NCBI GenBank assembly: GCA_021798095.1
Contig: JAJZYL010000088.1
Span: 1 to 5,184 of the forward strand
Direction: 5' to 3'
Length of the DNA stretch: 5,184 nt
Source of the DNA: an archaeon
GTDB lineage: Archaea > Thermoproteota > Nitrososphaeria > Conexivisphaerales > UBA164
In this document: piece after piece, positions 1 to 5,184 of the stretch
Position numbering within the stretch: position 1 is the stretch's first letter
How the letters are laid out: the number at the start of each line of letters is the position of its first letter
Position numbers and translations under genes: made by a program
The notes under the pieces: model-generated
What the model was told of the DNA's origin: nothing
What the model saw: only the letters and a program-made list of their open reading frames with translations
Databases searched by the model: none

Positions 1-1885
1 CGCCTTAGCCAATGAAAAATACGATGAATTAAGAAGTGTATTCGAGAATATACCAAATAGCCGTTCTTCTGGCATAAAAGTGATGATTACGACTGGCGAT
101 TATGATGAATCAGATGAGTATTTGAGCGAGTCGGACATCATAATTATGACCAATGAAAAGTATGACTCCTTGATGAGACATCACACAAGATGGCTAAAGG
201 ACGTAACTGTATTTGTATTTGATGAGGTACATCTATTGAACGATCAATCAAGGGGAGGGACGCTGGAGTTTATAATGAATATGACGCTCAACAACGGCCT
301 AAACGCTCAGATATTAGCTCTATCAGCTACTATAACCAATGCCAAAGAAATAGCGAAGTGGATAGGGGGGAGGGTAGTGGATGTACAATGGCGGCCGGTT
401 CCACTTAAAGAGGGTATTGCTACATCTGATAGGATATATTACGCAGATGGCAGTGTGAAGGAGATAGTAAGGCGCGGAACGCTTATGCAGGATTTAGTGG
501 ATGTGTGTCTTGCTGAAGGCGGGCAAGCTCTTATTTTTGCTGAGACGAGAAAAAAAGCTATAGTATTAGCTGAGTCATTAGTGGATGTAGCTAAAAAATA
601 TGTTGATAACTCTGGTGATTATAAGGCCGACTTAAATAAACTAATAACTGATGAAGAAACAACGCTAACACGCACCTTAAGGACTATAATGAATTGGGGG
701 GTGGCATTTCACCACGCGGGTCTTCCATCTAATTATAGAGAAGCTGTAGAAACATTGTTTCGTAATAATAAGATCAAGGTGTTGACGGCGACGCCAACGC
801 TTGCTATTGGCGTCAATATGCCCGCTAGAACCGTTATAATCAACAGCCTGTTTAGATATGGCGACAACGGTATGGAACCGATCAAGATTTTTGAATATAA
901 ACAAATGGCTGGAAGGGCTGGAAGACCAAAATATGATGCATACGGCCAATCTATAATAGTCTCTAACAGTAATGTCAATGGAGTTTTTGATAGTTATATA
1001 AGGGGTGAACTGGAGCCGATAGAATCTAAACTATCTGCAAGCTCCTTATTGTCTTATATTTTGGCTTATTTGACGATTATAGGTCCACTTGAACCATATA
1101 GGTTAAAGGGTTTTTTCTTAAAATCATTAATTTCCTTACAACGTAATGATATTGGGGCTTGGATCGACGATGGGCTTGGTCAGCTGGTTAAGGAACAAAT
1201 GATTCATCAATATAAGAATGGTAAGTACGCCCCGACGCCATTTGGAAGGAGAGTTAGTGAATTATATATTTCGCCCAAAACAGCGAGGTTATTTATTAAT
1301 CACCTTCCAAATTTGATGAAGGAAATTGATATCACCTTACCAATTGCGATGCTAATTGCAGCTTCACCTGATATTCAACCAGCTCTTCAAGGGGCTGCAG
1401 CAAAATTTGATGAGGTGATTGCTTCCAATTCTACATTAATAGATTATATTGATGAAGACCCATTTACGCGAAGCTTTCTAGGAATATATGGTTGGATAAA
1501 CGAGTATAGCGACCAGCAGATGATAGATATGTATAGGTTAGAGCCTGGTGATGTATATAGGTTAATTGAATCTGCTAGATGGATATGTAATTCATTTCTT
1601 CAGTTAAGCAGGCTTGCTGGAGCTCGTTCTATAGATTTTACATCTGCAGTTATAAGGATAGATAAGGGGGTAAAAAGGGAGTTAATACCGTTAGCTCAAA
1701 TTGAAGGTATAGGGCGTAAGAGAGCTAGGGCTATGTATGCAATTGGAATAAGGGACCCGCTTGCGCTTATTAATACACCGGTTGCCGATTTGGCAAAAAT
1801 AAGTGGAATGGGTGAGAAGGTGGCTATGCAGTTAATAGGCAATACACGTAAGTTTATAGGCATCCATAAAAATGAAAGGTATTAA
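1..1885 (+). CDS. hel308: Hel308-type superfamily 2 DNA helicase, 5'-truncated by window edge
   Basis: This is an ATP-dependent 3'-5' DNA helicase of the archaeal Hel308 (Hjm) family, which unwinds lagging strands at stalled forks. The reading frame is open from base 2, so the true start lies upstream; the missing part should be about 50-70 residues with the Q motif and Walker A. In the 627 visible residues I see motif Ia (ALANEKYDEL, 1-10), the DEVH box (74-77), LSAT motif III (107-110), motif IV (ALIFAETRKKA, 176-186), AFHHAGL (235-241), motif V (ATPTLAIGVNMPAR, 263-276) and motif VI (QMAGRAGRP, 301-309). A winged-helix and ratchet region follows, then a helix-hairpin-helix domain (about 566-612) with GIGRKRAR, close to the family's usual GRVRAR element, and GMGEK. 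That C-terminal domain separates Hel308 from other Ski2-like helicases. All visible motifs are intact. The 3' end overlaps the next gene by 14 bases, implying co-transcription. Confidence 0.95.
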   Translation, partial: ALANEKYDELRSVFENIPNSRSSGIKVMITTGDYDESDEYLSESDIIIMTNEKYDSLMRHHTRWLKDVTVFVFDEVHLLNDQSRGGTLEFIMNMTLNNGLNAQILALSATITNAKEIAKWIGGRVVDVQWRPVPLKEGIATSDRIYYADGSVKEIVRRGTLMQDLVDVCLAEGGQALIFAETRKKAIVLAESLVDVAKKYVDNSGDYKADLNKLITDEETTLTRTLRTIMNWGVAFHHAGLPSNYREAVETLFRNNKIKVLTATPTLAIGVNMPARTVIINSLFRYGDNGMEPIKIFEYKQMAGRAGRPKYDAYGQSIIVSNSNVNGVFDSYIRGELEPIESKLSASSLLSYILAYLTIIGPLEPYRLKGFFLKSLISLQRNDIGAWIDDGLGQLVKEQMIHQYKNGKYAPTPFGRRVSELYISPKTARLFINHLPNLMKEIDITLPIAMLIAASPDIQPALQGAAAKFDEVIASNSTLIDYIDEDPFTRSFLGIYGWINEYSDQQMIDMYRLEPGDVYRLIESARWICNSFLQLSRLAGARSIDFTSAVIRIDKGVKRELIPLAQIEGIGRKRARAMYAIGIRDPLALINTPVADLAKISGMGEKVAMQLIGNTRKFIGIHKNERY

Positions 1886-2930
1886 ATACGATGTTGATAA
1901 ATGCCAAATTCTAGGCGGCTATGAAGTAAGAAACAAACTGAAGGGCATATATTCCCTCTTAGGCTTAAAACGGTTATTGATGGAAGAGGGTGGACCATTA
2001 GCCCTCCTGTTAAAACATGAAAAATATCAAATAATGGCTAATGATTATTTGGGGGCACTGCCTATCTTTTATAACGAAAAAGATGCTGCGTTCGATCCAT
2101 CGTTACTAGATCATCCAATTGCGTTACCGGCTGGAAGTATATTCATTAAAAACGATTATGCTAAACCCGATATAAGGCAATATGTTGGGTTTAAAATTGA
2201 ACCGGGGGGTACTCCTGAAGGACTTCTTACAATTTTGAGCAAGTACATTGAATTATTACCAGAAAAGGGACTTGCTATAGCGTTCTCTGGCGGCCTTGAT
2301 AGTTCATTGCTTGCTTGGCTTGCTAAGAAAAAGGCGCCGTCGTTATTTACGGCTGGGATAGATGGGTCTAAGGATCTATATGATGCTGAGGTTGCTGCAG
2401 GAAAGATGGGTATGTCTAATCAGGTCGTGAAGATCACAGAAGCGGCTGTTAGAAATGCTTACAAGATGATATATAATAATAAACATCTTACTGTGATGGA
2501 TAAGGCATTGGCTGTCGGATTCTATTTGATATCTCAGAAGGCCGCTCAAGATGGGGCCAAGGTGCTTATCACGGGTCAGTTGGCGGATGAGCTGTTTGGT
2601 GGGTATAAAAGGTATTTTGGTCTATCCCCAGCTGAGCTGATCGCGGTTTTGGAGCACGATGTCCTTTTTTCAAGGGATGGGATGATGAGAGATTCATTGG
2701 CGGTGCTACGAGGTGGTCTTGAACCAAATTTTCCCTACACGCACAGAAGATTTGTTAACATGGCGCTGGGAATGGAACCGCAGATGAAAATATATGATGG
2801 TGTAAACAAAATTGCGCTAAGAAAAATGGGTAAATTGGTCATGTTGCCTGATTCTTTAGTGAGTGCTAAAAAAAGAGCTTTTCAATATGGTAGTGGGATA
2901 TTAAAGTATATCATCAAGCTTGGGTTGTGA
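1872..2930 (+). CDS. Asparagine-synthetase-like PP-loop amidotransferase with eroded glutaminase domain
   Basis: The 352-residue protein belongs to the asparagine synthase family, which adenylates a carboxylate with ATP and then amidates it. The synthetase domain is clear: PP-loop SGGLDS (139-144), TGQLADELFGGY (234-245), and a C-terminal block with a retained lysine in NKIALRK (312-318) and KKRAFQYGSG (333-342). The N-terminal 115 or so residues are shorter than the roughly 200-residue Ntn glutaminase of AsnB. They keep only its last strands (DYLGALPIFY, 58-67; LPAGSIF, 85-91), and the Cys2 nucleophile is absent (the protein starts MKGI, where AsnB has MCGI). The Glu of the AsnB SGEG(S/A)DE loop, a catalytic base there, is Gln236. 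I infer an ammonia-dependent or altered-substrate enzyme; true asparagine synthesis is possible but unproven. The ATG at 1872 gives a 14-base overlap with hel308 and no strong ribosome site, so translational coupling is likely. The 3' end overlaps xpf by 30 bases. Confidence 0.85.
   Translation: MKGIKYDVDKCQILGGYEVRNKLKGIYSLLGLKRLLMEEGGPLALLLKHEKYQIMANDYLGALPIFYNEKDAAFDPSLLDHPIALPAGSIFIKNDYAKPDIRQYVGFKIEPGGTPEGLLTILSKYIELLPEKGLAIAFSGGLDSSLLAWLAKKKAPSLFTAGIDGSKDLYDAEVAAGKMGMSNQVVKITEAAVRNAYKMIYNNKHLTVMDKALAVGFYLISQKAAQDGAKVLITGQLADELFGGYKRYFGLSPAELIAVLEHDVLFSRDGMMRDSLAVLRGGLEPNFPYTHRRFVNMALGMEPQMKIYDGVNKIALRKMGKLVMLPDSLVSAKKRAFQYGSGILKYIIKLGL
2868..2874 (-). terminator. Possible oligo-T terminator of xpf
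   Basis: On the - strand this is T7, about 26 bases after the xpf stop codon, placed well for archaeal oligo-T termination. It is inside the sense codons for the conserved Lys-Lys-Arg block of the asparagine-synthetase-like gene, so selection on that protein may explain it. Confidence 0.3.
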
Positions 2931-3587
2931 GTTAATTCTAGTAGTTGGATATTTAAATTTGACGTTCAGGAATTTTTTAATGTTACTAGCCCTCTTTGGG
3001 CCGATCACGTCGGACAGCTCCTCTTTTGAAGCATTAAGCACCAGTCCCAGCGAGTTGAACCTGCTTAGCAATCTTTCTGCTAATTTGTTTCCGATGCCTG
3101 GAAGGGATGCCAGGAAGTATATTTGTTGTATCTCAACATCATATCCCTTGGTGTGTTTATATGCTATTGGGGCTTGCTCGTCCTTATTCTTTAAAAGACT
3201 TTTTATCGTCCTTTCTATGAAGATCGCTGTATGTTCTGCGGATGGAACAAACACGGTTTTTAGGTTAGAGTTTATGGCTAAAGCAGCAAGGGCTCCATAG
3301 TACACATTTGAATTAGTTACTAGATTCCCGATCATTGCTATATCACCTTCTATTAATAGAAGTGGTTTTGCATATGCTTCTTGAATAGCCTTAGCCTGTT
3401 TGAACAATCTACCATCATATAATGATGTTATAAAATCTTGTATTGACTTCCTTTCTATTGCTACGGTTGCAGATAGGATATAATCACCAACTTCTAACTG
3501 TTTATATTGAATACTTACCCCCATATTTGTTAAAAGCCTCGGGACGTCTGATGCAATCTCTCTATTATCTACAAGTAAAGACCACAT
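2901..3587 (-). CDS. xpf: Short XPF/ERCC4-family structure-specific endonuclease
   Basis: This 228-residue protein has the ERCC4 nuclease fold followed by tandem helix-hairpin-helix motifs, with no helicase. Such enzymes dimerise and cut 3'-flap, fork and nicked-junction DNA. The metal site is intact: D7 in VDNRE, G34-D35 in EVGDY, E45-R46-K47 and D51 of the GD...ERKxxxD signature, plus DGRLFKQ (58-64). HhH hairpins lie at about 158-181 (LPGIGNKLA) and 183-207 (DVIGPKRASNI). The length matches the crenarchaeal short XPF rather than euryarchaeal Hef, which has a fused helicase. The last eight residues, QPKLDDIL, resemble a PCNA-interacting box with Ile-Leu in place of the usual aromatic pair. 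The ATG at 3587 is the only reasonable start: no ATG, GTG or TTG precedes it in frame before a stop at 3636-3638, and the nuclease fold begins at once. It converges on the asparagine-synthetase-like gene (30-base overlap) and diverges from the PAC2 gene. Confidence 0.93.
   Translation of the reverse strand: MWSLLVDNREIASDVPRLLTNMGVSIQYKQLEVGDYILSATVAIERKSIQDFITSLYDGRLFKQAKAIQEAYAKPLLLIEGDIAMIGNLVTNSNVYYGALAALAINSNLKTVFVPSAEHTAIFIERTIKSLLKNKDEQAPIAYKHTKGYDVEIQQIYFLASLPGIGNKLAERLLSRFNSLGLVLNASKEELSDVIGPKRASNIKKFLNVKFKYPTTRINSQPKLDDIL
2973..2978 (+). terminator. Possible oligo-T terminator of the hel308/asparagine-synthetase-like transcript
   Basis: A T6 run lies 43 bases after the TGA at 2928-2930, inside the antisense xpf gene. 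Archaeal RNA polymerase terminates at such T tracts without a required hairpin. The same bases encode Lys-Lys-Phe in xpf, so the run could be only a coding by-product. Confidence 0.3.
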
Positions 3588-3607
3588 GATTTCCCATAAC
3601 AGGTTCC

Positions 3608-3616
3608 AATATGAAA
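3608..3616 (-). promoter_or_regulatory. Putative TATA box for xpf
   Basis: Read on the - strand this is TTTCATATT, centred about 25 bases upstream of the xpf ATG at 3587. The position fits a leaderless archaeal transcript, but the sequence is a weaker TATA match than the one for the PAC2 gene, and the region is A+T-rich anyway. Confidence 0.3.
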
Positions 3617-3649
3617 GCCTTTCCCGATTAAGTCCCTAATGTTATAATC

Positions 3650-3662
3650 AAAATGGTTAAAT
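3650..3662 (+). promoter_or_regulatory. Putative BRE/TATA box for the PAC2-hsp20 operon
   Basis: TTAAAT (3657-3662) is preceded by purine-rich AAAATGG, a plausible TFB-recognition element plus TATA box. Its centre is about 26.5 bases before the ATG at 3686, the spacing expected if transcription begins at or next to the start codon. There is no Shine-Dalgarno match before that ATG, which supports a leaderless message. The assignment rests on spacing and composition only. Confidence 0.45.
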
Positions 3663-3685
3663 CCTTGACCTTTTAATGATTAATT

Positions 3686-4432
3686 ATGAGTATAGATATA
3701 GTAAAAGATGATAAAAGTATTAATTTAAAGGGGGTAACTGCCATTGAAGGCTTTCCTGACGTTGGGTTAGTTGGAGTTATATCTTCCTCATTTCTTATCG
3801 ACGCACTCAAGCTAAAGCAAGTGGCTCATGTTAAAAGTGATTTTATGCCACCCATAGCGGTGGTGCATGAGGGCTGGGTAAGGGACCCAATAAGGTTTTA
3901 TTCAAATGGGAAGTTTATTGTAATGACGTCAGAGTTGGCTGTGCCGGCTGAATTTATATACCCATTAGCAGTAAGTATTGTTAACTGGTTAAAGTCAGAG
4001 GGCGTAAGCAATTTGATTTCATTAAACGGCTATCCCTATGATAAGCGGATGGATATCGAGGAGCCATCAGTCTTCGGGGTTGGTAATAGTCAGATTGTAG
4101 CGACTCAGTTAAAGGAAAAAGGTATTGAAATTATTCAAGAAGGATTTATAGCTGGATTATATGCTGTACTCCTCAACGAAAGTAATAAAGTAAATTTGCC
4201 AGCTTTTGCGCTTCTAGCCCAGTCTTACGATAAGTATCCCGACCCTGGCGCAGCAATTGTTGTACTGAAAGTTGTATCCAAGCTCTTTAATATGTCTTTG
4301 GACCTTAAACCTCTTGCAGAAAAGGCTGATGAAATTAGGCTAAACGTCAAGGATTTAATGTCACAAACCCAGACTACAATGCAGGATGCTGGTAAGGGGA
4401 TGGAAGGTACAGTACCCGCTATGTATAGGTGA
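3686..4432 (+). CDS. PAC2-family proteasome assembly chaperone/activator-like protein with HbYX tail
   Basis: The 248-residue protein belongs to the archaeal PAC2 family, homologous to eukaryotic proteasome assembly chaperones PAC1/PAC2 and including the archaeal protein PbaB, which docks on the proteasome alpha ring. The diagnostic N-terminal element is EGFPDVGLVG (21-30), followed by the family's alternating strands and helices (for example SLNGYPYD near 112-119 and EGFIAGLYAVLL near 152-163). Residues from about 205 form a charged helix and then a flexible Gln/Met/Gly-rich tail ending PAMYR. The last three residues, M-Y-R, match the hydrophobic-Tyr-X motif used by proteasome activators to insert into alpha-ring pockets. 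I infer a cytoplasmic, oligomeric proteasome chaperone or activator. The ATG at 3686 is fixed by an in-frame stop at 3677-3679, with no other start in between. It heads an operon with hsp20, whose ribosome site overlaps this gene's TGA. Confidence 0.9.
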   Translation: MSIDIVKDDKSINLKGVTAIEGFPDVGLVGVISSSFLIDALKLKQVAHVKSDFMPPIAVVHEGWVRDPIRFYSNGKFIVMTSELAVPAEFIYPLAVSIVNWLKSEGVSNLISLNGYPYDKRMDIEEPSVFGVGNSQIVATQLKEKGIEIIQEGFIAGLYAVLLNESNKVNLPAFALLAQSYDKYPDPGAAIVVLKVVSKLFNMSLDLKPLAEKADEIRLNVKDLMSQTQTTMQDAGKGMEGTVPAMYR

Positions 4433-4433
4433 T
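4427..4433 (+). promoter_or_regulatory. Shine-Dalgarno site for hsp20, overlapping the PAC2 stop codon
   Basis: AGGTGAT is complementary to the archaeal 16S rRNA 3' end (the GGAGGTGATC-type signal) and is the strongest ribosome-site match noticed in the window. It includes the TGA stop of the PAC2 gene (4430-4432). It leaves five bases to the TTG at 4439 but only two to the TTG at 4436, so spacing favours 4439 as the hsp20 start. The overlap suggests terminating ribosomes help initiation on hsp20. Confidence 0.7.
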
Positions 4434-4438
4434 GGTTG

Positions 4439-4789
4439 TTGTTAGGCGACGAACATAATTGTATTGAGCCTCTTTCAGATATAAGGGAGGATTCAAAGTC
4501 ATTTATTCTAACGATTGATTTGCCATTTGTCAATAATAAAAATGATATATCGATAGATCTTTATGGGGATATAATAGAAGTGACGGCTAAGACCATCAAA
4601 AATATTAGATGGGAAAGGCTTGGGGGGCATCGTAGCACGATTGAATATCATGAGTATAGAAAGAGAATAAAATTGCCCAGAGTTTTTACAGAGGACTCAG
4701 TAACTGCGTCATTCAGAAATGGTGTGCTTAAAATAGTTATAGATAAGGGTTATAAAAAGAGGGAAATTAAATTTAAGGAAGAGATTTAG
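4439..4789 (+). CDS. Small heat-shock protein (Hsp20/alpha-crystallin domain), minimal form
   Basis: This is a protein of about 116 residues that is nearly all alpha-crystallin domain, the ATP-independent holdase fold. Numbered from the alternative TTG at 4436, matching elements are DIREDSKSFILTIDLPFV (15-32), DISIDLYGDIIEVTAK (37-52), YRKRIKLPRVF (74-84) and the hallmark ASFRNGVLKIVI (91-102), equivalent to the family's A-x-x-x-NGVL. The N-terminal arm is only about 12 residues and no C-terminal I/V-x-I/V anchor is evident in the KREIKFKEEI tail, so it may form dimers or small oligomers rather than large cages. No in-frame ATG is available near the 5' end; TTG at 4439 (or 4436) is chosen from ribosome-site spacing. 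The gene lies in the same frame as the PAC2 gene just after its TGA, and the two probably form a proteostasis operon. Its TAG interlocks with the cysteine synthase stop. Confidence 0.85.
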   Translation: MLGDEHNCIEPLSDIREDSKSFILTIDLPFVNNKNDISIDLYGDIIEVTAKTIKNIRWERLGGHRSTIEYHEYRKRIKLPRVFTEDSVTASFRNGVLKIVIDKGYKKREIKFKEEI

Positions 4790-5184
4790 ATTATCTCCCA
4801 TTTTGATTGATATTTATCTAATTGCTCTTTAGTGTAATCATCCATTGGGTGCTCGCGTTCTGGAATTTCGACGTGTTTTTCTACATCGAAAAGTGAAGTT
4901 GTAAAGTATCTCATGGCCGAGTCGTTAAGCATTACGACTATATTTTTCAATTCGGGATGTTTCTTGGCTACTTTTATTGCCGCGGCGACATTGCCACCGC
5001 TTGAGATACCACAGAGCATCTTTTCTTCATGTATTAGGCGCTTTCCCATATCTATAGCTTCCGCGGAAGTTACTGTCACTACACCGGCCATTATGCTTAG
5101 GTCAAGGTTTCTTGGTACAAAGCCGTCGCCTATACCTTCTATTCTATGTGAACCCCATTGTCTCTTACTTAATAAGGGTGCTTC
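4786..5184 (-). CDS. Cysteine synthase (PLP-dependent, CysK family), 5'-truncated by window edge
   Basis: The 132 C-terminal residues of a fold-type II PLP enzyme are visible; the frame is open to the window edge, so the start and the PLP lysine lie outside. Such enzymes replace the acetyl or phosphate group of an activated serine with sulfide to make cysteine. Visible family blocks are EAPLLS (1-6, the usual EPxxSPVLS), HRIEGIGDGFVPRNLD (13-28), GISSGGNVAAA (about 59-69), which holds the serine contacting the cofactor ring nitrogen, and DSAMRYFTTSLF (88-99), normally DSGERYLSTxLF. After LF comes an acidic and basic tail of 33 residues, longer than in typical bacterial CysK. Whether the donor is O-acetylserine or O-phosphoserine cannot be told from this part; a related beta-synthase is a less likely alternative. 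The TAA at 4786-4788 (on the + strand TTA) overlaps the hsp20 stop, so the genes converge with no spacer. Confidence 0.9.
   Translation of the reverse strand, partial: EAPLLSKRQWGSHRIEGIGDGFVPRNLDLSIMAGVVTVTSAEAIDMGKRLIHEEKMLCGISSGGNVAAAIKVAKKHPELKNIVVMLNDSAMRYFTTSLFDVEKHVEIPEREHPMDDYTKEQLDKYQSKWEII

Larger units (their letters stand above)
3588..3685. promoter_or_regulatory. Divergent intergenic promoter region (xpf / PAC2 gene)
   Basis: This 98-base A+T-rich gap is the only sizeable non-coding stretch. It must carry the start signals for both xpf (leftward) and the PAC2 gene (rightward). Each start codon has a TATA-like element centred about 25-27 bases upstream and neither has a convincing Shine-Dalgarno sequence, which is the pattern of leaderless archaeal transcripts. 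An 11-base palindrome, TTAATGATTAA (3673-3683), sits just before the PAC2 start; it could be an operator or simple A+T chance. No RNA gene or longer repeat is visible. Confidence 0.6.

Noticed and set aside
677..978. Two - strand open frames inside hel308
   Set aside because: They lie opposite strongly conserved helicase motifs V and VI and show no recognisable family; they are antisense shadows.
80..1885. Helicase gene starting at the ATG at base 89 or 80-88 region
   Set aside because: The frame is open back to base 2 and encodes helicase motif Ia (ALANEKYDEL) there, so the gene clearly begins before the window; internal Met codons are not the start.
2920..3300. + strand open frame opposite xpf
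   Set aside because: It runs antisense to the intact HhH region of XPF, has no start signals and resembles no protein family.
3641..3648. GTTATAAT as the PAC2 TATA box
   Set aside because: It is about 41 bases before the ATG, which would imply a leader of about 15 bases, but no ribosome site is present there; TTAAAT at 3657-3662 fits better.
4432..4458. ATG overlapping the PAC2 stop (TGATG) as the hsp20 start
   Set aside because: It reads only eight codons (MVVVRRRT) before TAA in a different frame. It would serve hsp20 only with a +1 shift or an assembly error.
4225..4533. - strand open frame across the PAC2-hsp20 junction
   Set aside because: It is antisense to two well-supported genes and their ribosome site, with no recognisable domain.
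1..5184. CRISPR array, tRNA, insertion sequence or other mobile DNA
   Set aside because: No spaced direct repeats, cloverleaf-like segment, transposase motifs or terminal inverted repeats were seen; almost every base is in a conserved coding gene.

Overview
The window looks like a chromosomal segment of an A+T-rich archaeon. The evidence is a set of archaeal families: a Hel308-type superfamily 2 helicase, a short XPF nuclease without a fused helicase, and a PAC2 proteasome-assembly-chaperone protein with a C-terminal HbYX tail. Start regions without leader ribosome sites but with TATA-like boxes about 26 bases upstream agree with this. A helicase-less XPF is typical of crenarchaea and, as I recall, also of Thermoplasma-like euryarchaea. 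Together with the base composition and very compact gene packing, a Thermoplasmata-like source is my best guess, but the sequence does not prove it.

The layout is dense. On the + strand, the 3' nine-tenths or so of a hel308 gene (1-1885) overlaps by 14 bases the start of an asparagine-synthetase-like gene (1872-2930). Converging on this from the - strand is the xpf nuclease gene (2901-3587); the two coding regions overlap tail to tail by 30 bases. A 98-base divergent promoter region (3588-3685) separates xpf from a + strand pair: a PAC2-family proteasome chaperone/activator (3686-4432) and a small Hsp20/alpha-crystallin protein (about 4439-4789). That pair lies in the same reading frame, divided by one TGA. 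The 3' part of a cysteine synthase gene on the - strand (4786-5184, cut by the window edge) converges on hsp20 with interlocked stop codons.

Two functional themes are visible. Hel308 and XPF both act on branched or stalled replication-fork DNA, and XPF ends in a PCNA-box-like tail. The PAC2 protein and the small heat-shock protein form a probable proteostasis operon. Amino-acid/amide chemistry is represented by the asparagine-synthetase-like protein and cysteine synthase, the former with features that argue against simple glutamine-dependent asparagine synthesis. I saw no mobile element, CRISPR array, tRNA or rRNA, and no gene-free stretch longer than 98 bases. The most interesting points are the altered asparagine-synthetase-like enzyme co-transcribed with Hel308, the HbYX tail followed by a same-frame hsp20 gene, and the PIP-box-like XPF tail written inside an antisense overlap.
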